DNA of 64,000 nt from Pseudomonas marginalis (GTDB lineage Bacteria; Pseudomonadota; Gammaproteobacteria; Pseudomonadales; Pseudomonadaceae). The position numbers and the translations under genes are program-made. The DNA is taken from contig NZ_FNSU01000004.1 in NCBI RefSeq assembly GCF_900105325.1, forward strand, positions 62,001 through 126,000, in the 5' to 3' direction. Positions 60,835 to 64,000 of this stretch are shown here, in pieces; positions within the stretch are counted from its first letter, which is position 1, and every line of letters starts with the position of its first letter. Below the pieces are notes generated by a model. The model was given only the letters and a program-made list of their open reading frames with translations. It was not told the origin of the DNA and did not search any database.

Positions 60835-62442
60835 TTACCACACGCCGATCTGCACCACTTTCTCCGCTTGCGGCTCACCGTAACGAAACCGTTGGCCACG
60901 CAGATCGATCTCTGCGTGGCTGATGGTGGTGCGTCGCTTCAGCCCGCGCAGCCATTCGAACAGATACCCCAAATGGGTTTCGCGCACTTCGGCATAGGCC
61001 GGGTGGTTGCCCAGGTCGTGCAGTTCCTGCGGGTCGTTTTCCAGGTCGAACAGCTGTGGGCGGAAGCCGTCGTACGCCAGGTATTTCCAGCGCTCGCTGC
61101 GCACCATGGTCATGCGGCAACGGTCGATGGGTTGCGCCAGGCGTTCGCGGGCCGGGGCCTGGAAGGCGTAGTCGTACTCGGCGATGGCGTAGCGGCGCCA
61201 GCGCGTTGCCTGGCCGTGCAGCAGCGGGATCAGTGAGCGCCCTTCCAGGCGGTGCTCGGCTGCGGGCAGGCCCAAGGCGTCGAGGAAGGTCGGCAGTGCA
61301 TCAATGGTTTCCACCAGGCGCGCGTCCACCGTGCCACGGCGGGTATCGGCAGCGGCGCGTGGGTCGCGCACGATCAGCGGAATGCCCACCGCAGGTTCCA
61401 GCAAAAACTCTTTTTCGCCGAGGAAGTGATCGCCGAGGAAGTCGCCGTGGTCGCTGGTGAACACGATCAGGGTGTCGTCCCAACGGCCATTGCCTTGCAG
61501 GAAATCGAACAGGCGCCCGAGTTGGTCGTCGACCTGTTTGATCAAGCCCATGTAGGTGGGAATCACCGTGAGCCGTACCTCGTCACGGGAAAAGTTCAGG
61601 CTCTCCTGGTGCTGGCGGAACGCCTGGTACACCGGGTGATCGCTGGTTTCCCCTGGCTGGATCGGTGCCTGGATATGCTCGGCGCCATACAGCGCGTGAT
61701 AGGGCGCCGGTGCGATGTAGGGCCAGTGTGGCTTGATATAGGACAGGTGCAGGCACCACGGTTGTTCGGCCTGCTCACGGATAAAGTCGATGGCGCGGTC
61801 GGTGGTGTAGACGGTTTCCGAGTGTTCCTCGGCCACGCGCGCAGGCAGGCCTGCATTGCGCATGTGCCAACCGCTGAGGACTTCGCCGTTTTCACCTGCT
61901 GCCGCATTCGCCCATTCGTGCCACGGATTGGTGCCGCTGTAGCCCTGCTCGCGCAGGTAATGGGTGTAGGGCGCGGACTCGCGTTTTTCATCGAACAGCG
62001 GGCTGTCGGGGTAGATGCCGTCGTGACGCAGGTACGCCTCGAAGCCAACCTCGTTCAATGGCTCGGCCTGCTCGCTGTCAGGGTCGATATTCAGGCGTTG
62101 CAAGGCGTCAACATTGGGTGTGGCGTGGGTCTTGCCGACCAGTGCCGTGCGGATGCCGTGGGGACGCAGGTAGTCGCCGAGGGTCAGTTCTTCCAGGGGC
62201 AACGGCACCGCGTTCCACGCCACCTGGTGGCTGCTGACGTAGCGCCCGGTATAGGCCGACATGCGCGAGGGCCCGCAGATGGTGCCTTGGGTATAGGCGC
62301 GGCTGAAGCGCACACCGGCGGCGGCCAGGCGATCGATGTTCGGCGTGTGCAAGTGGGCGTGGCCGTAGCACGACAGGTAATCGCGGCGCAGTTGGTCGCA
62401 CATGATGTACAGCACGTTGCGCACGGGTTGGGGGTGGGACAT
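60835..62442 (-). CDS. sulfatase-fold hydrolase (phosphonate-monoester-hydrolase-like)
   Basis: A 535-residue alkaline-phosphatase-superfamily enzyme. The formylglycine motif CGPSR is at Cys56 within TQGTICGPSRMSAYTGRY. Metal ligands appear in NVLYIMCDQLRRDY and TSDHGDFLGDHFLGEKEF. The overall character resembles phosphonate monoester hydrolases and related promiscuous sulfatases more than AtsA. No signal peptide. It is in the sulfate-ester cluster, next to LysR and TonB genes, so a sulfate-ester substrate is plausible. Confidence 0.82.
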   Translation of the reverse strand: MSHPQPVRNVLYIMCDQLRRDYLSCYGHAHLHTPNIDRLAAAGVRFSRAYTQGTICGPSRMSAYTGRYVSSHQVAWNAVPLPLEELTLGDYLRPHGIRTALVGKTHATPNVDALQRLNIDPDSEQAEPLNEVGFEAYLRHDGIYPDSPLFDEKRESAPYTHYLREQGYSGTNPWHEWANAAAGENGEVLSGWHMRNAGLPARVAEEHSETVYTTDRAIDFIREQAEQPWCLHLSYIKPHWPYIAPAPYHALYGAEHIQAPIQPGETSDHPVYQAFRQHQESLNFSRDEVRLTVIPTYMGLIKQVDDQLGRLFDFLQGNGRWDDTLIVFTSDHGDFLGDHFLGEKEFLLEPAVGIPLIVRDPRAAADTRRGTVDARLVETIDALPTFLDALGLPAAEHRLEGRSLIPLLHGQATRWRRYAIAEYDYAFQAPARERLAQPIDRCRMTMVRSERWKYLAYDGFRPQLFDLENDPQELHDLGNHPAYAEVRETHLGYLFEWLRGLKRRTTISHAEIDLRGQRFRYGEPQAEKVVQIGVW

Positions 62443-62542
62443 GGGACTTCACCAGACGGAGGACAGGTGAGGTTTTTCGCCGTTCGGGTGGGGGGCTGGC
62501 AAGTGCATTTGGGGACTGGCTTTGATGCAGTGGATGCATGGC

Positions 62543-63487
62543 CTAGACGGCGACGTTCTCCAGCGCGCACACCTCTTCATCCAACTCATCGATCTGCTTG
62601 ATCTGCTCGATCATCGCTTCGGCCAGCGGCGACAAGCGATACCCTGCACGGCTGACGACGCCGTAGCGGGTGTAACGCTCCTCCAGATCCTCCGCCAGGC
62701 CCTCGATCGTCAAGCACACCAGTTCGCCCCGGGCCATGTGCAGCACATCGCTGTTGGCGCTGACGATGCCGATGGCGTCGGAGCGCAGCACTACGCCCAT
62801 CAGGCTATAGCCGTTCTCGCATTCGACATTGGGCAGGTAATCGGGCCGGCCGCTGAGGTCGACGATGACCTTGCGCAGGTTGGGCGGGCGGATGGTCACG
62901 GCCAGTGGGTAACTCATCAGCTCGGCGGCGCTTACGCTGCCACGTCCGGCCAGTGGGTGGCCGGCGCGGCAGCAGAAATACCAGCGGCGCGGGCGCAGGC
63001 GGTGGGTGTGATAGTCGGGGTTGGCTTCGAAGTGGCGGGTGTCGGCGACGAAAAACTCGAACTCTTCACTGAGCAGGCGTTTGCTCAGGCTCTGCCAGTC
63101 GTCCACCTGGTACTGCACCCGTGCCTTGGGGTAGCGCCCGATAAAACTGCCGATGGCGCGGGGGATCAAGCCGCTGGCCGGTGCCGGGCCGCAGCCGAAA
63201 CGCAATTCCCCCGCCTCCAGGCCATTGAACTGGCTGATCTCGTTGGCCAGTTGCTGTGCTCCGCTGACCAGGCGCCGAGCGTGCTCCAGCAATACCTGGC
63301 CTTGTTTGGTCGGCGCCAGGTCTTTGCGGCCACGGTCAATCAGCTGGCAACCGGCGCTGTGTTCCAGGGCCTGGATACTGCGACTGAACGCCGATTGCGA
63401 CAGGTTCACCGTCAACGCGGCGGCGACAAAACTGCGTTGTTCGGCAAGGGCGATGAAGTGACGAAGCTGGCGCAAATCGATATGCAT
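62543..63487 (-). CDS. LysR-family regulator (SftR-like)
   Basis: A 314-residue LysR protein: HIDLRQLRHFIALAEQRSFV with NLSQSAFSRSIQALEHSAGC, then a ligand-binding domain. It is divergent from a TonB receptor. In P. putida S-313 the sftR regulator is next to the sftP receptor and controls sulfate-ester genes. The same arrangement here suggests equivalence. Binding sites may be the ATGCAT pairs in the intergenic region. Confidence 0.86.
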   Translation of the reverse strand: MHIDLRQLRHFIALAEQRSFVAAALTVNLSQSAFSRSIQALEHSAGCQLIDRGRKDLAPTKQGQVLLEHARRLVSGAQQLANEISQFNGLEAGELRFGCGPAPASGLIPRAIGSFIGRYPKARVQYQVDDWQSLSKRLLSEEFEFFVADTRHFEANPDYHTHRLRPRRWYFCCRAGHPLAGRGSVSAAELMSYPLAVTIRPPNLRKVIVDLSGRPDYLPNVECENGYSLMGVVLRSDAIGIVSANSDVLHMARGELVCLTIEGLAEDLEERYTRYGVVSRAGYRLSPLAEAMIEQIKQIDELDEEVCALENVAV

Positions 63488-63642
63488 TTTTCACATCAAA
63501 AATATCCGGGAAATGCATTGGCTATGCATTAGGTCGACTCCTTATAAAGGCTATCTCTTATGCAGTAAATGTTCGTAAAAACATAAATAAATAACCTAAA
63601 GGAATATCTGTCGATGGATATTTCCGGGTTCCGGAGCCGCTT
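63488..63642. promoter_or_regulatory. divergent promoter region LysR / TonB receptor
   Basis: AATGCATTGGCTATGCATT at 63512-63530 contains two ATGCATT copies nine bases apart, and TATGCAT lies next to the LysR start. The motif CTCTTATGCAGTAAATG at about 63553 resembles GCTCTTATTCCGTCAATG at 59725 upstream of atsK. Shared control by a LysR protein or CysB is inferred. Confidence 0.45.
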
Positions 63643-64000
63643 ATGAGTCTGTTGAAGTCCTTGCCCCTGGCCATTCTGGTGGCCGGCAGTTCCAGTTGGT
63701 CGCCGGCCCAGGCCGCCGAAACGCCCGCGCCGGTAAGCAAGGGCGAGAGCGCCGGCGGCGAGTTGGAGACGGTCACCGTCACCGCCCGGCGGCGCACCGA
63801 AAGCGCCCAGGCAGTGCCGACGCCCATGAGCGTGATCGGCGGCCAGGCCCTGGAGAGCCAACGGGTGTATCGGATTCAGGATTTGCAGCAACTGGTGCCC
63901 AGCGTCAACGTCGCTTATATGCATGCGCGCCAGTCCAGCGTGTCGATTCGTGGCCTGGGCAACAACCCGGCGAGTGATGGCCTTGAGGGCAGCGTAGGGC
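63643..64000 (+). CDS. TonB-dependent receptor, N-terminal part (SftP-like)
   Basis: The first 119 codons of an outer-membrane receptor, cut by the window edge. A signal peptide ends PAQAAE. A TonB-box-like ETVTVTARRR follows, then the plug domain start VPTPMSVIGGQALESQRVYR with VSIRGLG. Such receptors import substrates across the outer membrane with TonB energy. The neighbour LysR and the sulfate-ester cluster suggest uptake of sulfate esters. Barrel not visible. Confidence 0.85.
   Translation, partial: MSLLKSLPLAILVAGSSSWSPAQAAETPAPVSKGESAGGELETVTVTARRRTESAQAVPTPMSVIGGQALESQRVYRIQDLQQLVPSVNVAYMHARQSSVSIRGLGNNPASDGLEGSVG

Overview
The window reads as chromosome of a fluorescent-group Pseudomonas. 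Evidence: GC-rich housekeeping genes, several families of short palindromic repeats (REP/REPIN) of the kind common in that group, and the gene order desA / GGDEF-EAL / oscA / sbp-cysTWA, which matches the order I recall from P. aeruginosa. One region (18.2-36.3 kb) is clearly acquired DNA.

Layout. 0-2.1 kb: AT-rich array of small proteins that look like immunity proteins of a polymorphic toxin locus lying off the left edge. 2.2-4.0 kb: signal peptidase I-like protein and two RDD membrane proteins. 4.0-4.5 kb: small gene behind a P4-type antisense-RNA leader (copy 1). 4.7-8.8 kb: lipoproteins, including a CsgG / DUF4810 / DUF799 operon. 8.9-11.7 kb: VWA lipoprotein, ECF sigma factor, membrane partner. 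11.8-14.3 kb: LysE exporter, REP cluster, and a butanediol dehydrogenase with a sigma-54 promoter. 14.4-18.1 kb: AraC regulator, EamA exporter and cobalamin-binding radical SAM enzyme, all on the minus strand.

18.2-36.3 kb: an integrative element of about 18 kb beside tRNA-Arg(CCG). It is bounded by a 91-92 bp imperfect direct repeat. It has a P4-type integrase, AlpA regulator, Toprim/DUF927 replication protein, inverted 9-bp-period iterons near both ends and a P4-type antisense leader (copy 2). Its cargo is defence-like: an Abi_C protein, an ankyrin protein, a 1145-residue SIR2-NACHT protein, a barstar homologue, a CPCC protein and a zinc-ribbon protein. I read it as a P4-like satellite carrying a defence hotspot.

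36.7-39.6 kb: gabD-gabT with a structured leader between them. 40-44.4 kb: two c-di-GMP enzymes around a delta-9 desaturase. 44.7-48.8 kb: oscA-sbp-cysTWA sulfate uptake. 48.9-53.2 kb: Mpo1-like protein, Crp/Fnr regulator, response regulator, AraC regulator, desaturase. 53.1-64 kb: sulfate-ester scavenging (atsA, atsC, atsB, atsR, atsK, a second sulfatase-fold hydrolase, two LysR regulators and a TonB receptor cut by the right edge). Sulfate uptake and ester scavenging together make this side of the window strongly sulfur-oriented.

The most notable observation is that the two antisense leaders (4.3-4.5 and 32.6-32.9 kb) share loop sequences TTGGCG / CGCCAA, but the adjacent 7-8 nt pairing tails differ between copies. 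In each copy the tail is complementary within the RNA to two targets. That pattern predicts two RNA immunity specificities in one chromosome.
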